From positions 23,447 to 87,446 of the forward strand of contig JAMLGK010000015.1 of assembly GCA_023957995.1 (NCBI GenBank): a stretch of 64,000 nucleotides of DNA. The letters run 5' to 3'. This document shows positions 63,711-64,000 of the stretch, piece after piece. How positions within the stretch are numbered: position 1 is the stretch's first letter; each line of letters starts with the position of its first letter. A program made the translations under genes and the position numbers. Source of the DNA: Microthrixaceae bacterium (lineage in GTDB: Bacteria > Actinomycetota > Acidimicrobiia > Acidimicrobiales > Microtrichaceae). The notes beneath the pieces were generated by a model, which searched no databases, was not told where the DNA came from, and saw only the letters and a list, made by a program, of their open reading frames with translations.

Positions 63711-64000
63711 TCAGTGCCCGGTGGCCATGGCGACGATCGCTCCGCCATCCCGCTTCGCCCGGTAGCTGGCCTCATCGGCTCGGATCCGCAACTCGGGCAC
63801 GTCGGTCGAGGGTCCCTTTGCGACACCGACGCTCGCCCCGACGCGCACCTGGCCATCGCCGACTTCGATCGGTTCGCAGATCGCTGCACCCAGCCGGCCG
63901 GCCATGGCCGCCAGGTCGTGATCCGAGGTCAGGTCGGGGCACACGACCATGAACTCGTCCCCGCCCGTCCGGGCGGTGTGGTCGACCATCCTCACCGCGG
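63711..64000 (-). CDS. GGDEF-domain protein (diguanylate cyclase), N-terminus beyond window
   Basis: The final 96 or so residues of a GGDEF domain: TARTGGDEFMVVCPDLTS with the intact catalytic GGDEF, and GQVRVGASVGVAKG, then a helix with ADEASYRAKRDGG as in the family. The frame continues past base 64000, so the sensor part is not visible. The active-site motif is intact, so it could make cyclic di-GMP. Confidence 0.85.
   Translation of the reverse strand, partial: AVRMVDHTARTGGDEFMVVCPDLTSDHDLAAMAGRLGAAICEPIEVGDGQVRVGASVGVAKGPSTDVPELRIRADEASYRAKRDGGAIVAMATGH

Overview
The window is high-GC DNA from an actinomycete-like bacterium. Supporting signs are frequent GTG starts, 4-8 bp start/stop overlaps, F420/LLM-type oxidoreductases, a DUF222/13E12 HNH protein, many SnoaL/NTF2-fold proteins, an LAxTG sortase signal and leaderless starts with a TAnnnT -10 box 6-7 nt upstream. 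The lipid-catabolic content and heavily fused genes suggest Acidimicrobiia or a relative. That placement is inference; I saw no rRNA or tRNA. Coding density is very high and no stretch over 300 bases lacks a gene.

Layout. 1-3.9 kb: iron-linked di-haem oxidoreductase (cut by the window edge) and imelysin, divergent from an HTTM membrane protein across a DtxR/IdeR-like iron box. 4-9 kb: TauD/TfdA dioxygenase, EthD protein, an orphan pirin C-terminal half, SnoaL-LLM pair, FAH-family hydrolase. 8.6-10.1 kb: CPA1 antiporter. 10.3-22.4 kb: amidohydrolase-MarR, hydrolase, SnoaL, a TetR-P450-nitronate monooxygenase operon divergent from an LLM oxidoreductase, SDR and acyl-CoA ligase, nitroreductase, HNH protein. 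22.4-25.3 kb: a YceI-cytochrome c-copper monooxygenase fusion overlapping an emopamil-binding (EXPERA) membrane protein gene; this is the most novel unit. 25.4-28.4 kb: nitroreductase-SnoaL fusion, PHB-depolymerase-like lipoprotein, methyltransferase. 28.6-33.7 kb: FtsX-type ABC exporter with a NarL-type two-component system. 33.7-41.3 kb: amidohydrolase, Gfo/Idh/MocA and FMN-binding proteins, an acyl-CoA dehydrogenase, enoyl-CoA hydratase and a double acyl-CoA dehydrogenase fusion. 41.3-44 kb: ECF sigma factor with STAS, VOC and RibD-like genes. 44.1-45.1 kb: cupredoxin lipoprotein split by an in-frame TAG. 45.2-50.4 kb: a second two-component system convergent with a second ABC exporter. 50.6-53.5 kb: copA-copZ divergent from csoR with paired operators. 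53.6-61 kb: kinase-like protein, then a branched-chain-type (HAAT) ABC importer condensed into three polypeptides, then DUF427. 61-64 kb: a CSLREA/beta-helix LASTG surface protein and a partial GGDEF protein.

How it works together. Three KstR-like operators (TnnAACnnGTTnnA) precede the acyl-CoA ligase, the acyl-CoA dehydrogenase, and the divergent hydratase/double dehydrogenase. With the P450, EXPERA protein, SDR and oxidoreductases this points to catabolism of steroids or similar hydrophobic compounds. Metal handling is the second theme: iron (imelysin/di-haem protein), copper homeostasis (CopA/CopZ/CsoR) and copper enzymes (cupredoxin, PHM-like monooxygenase). Short 12-18 bp tandem repeats recur near gene starts.
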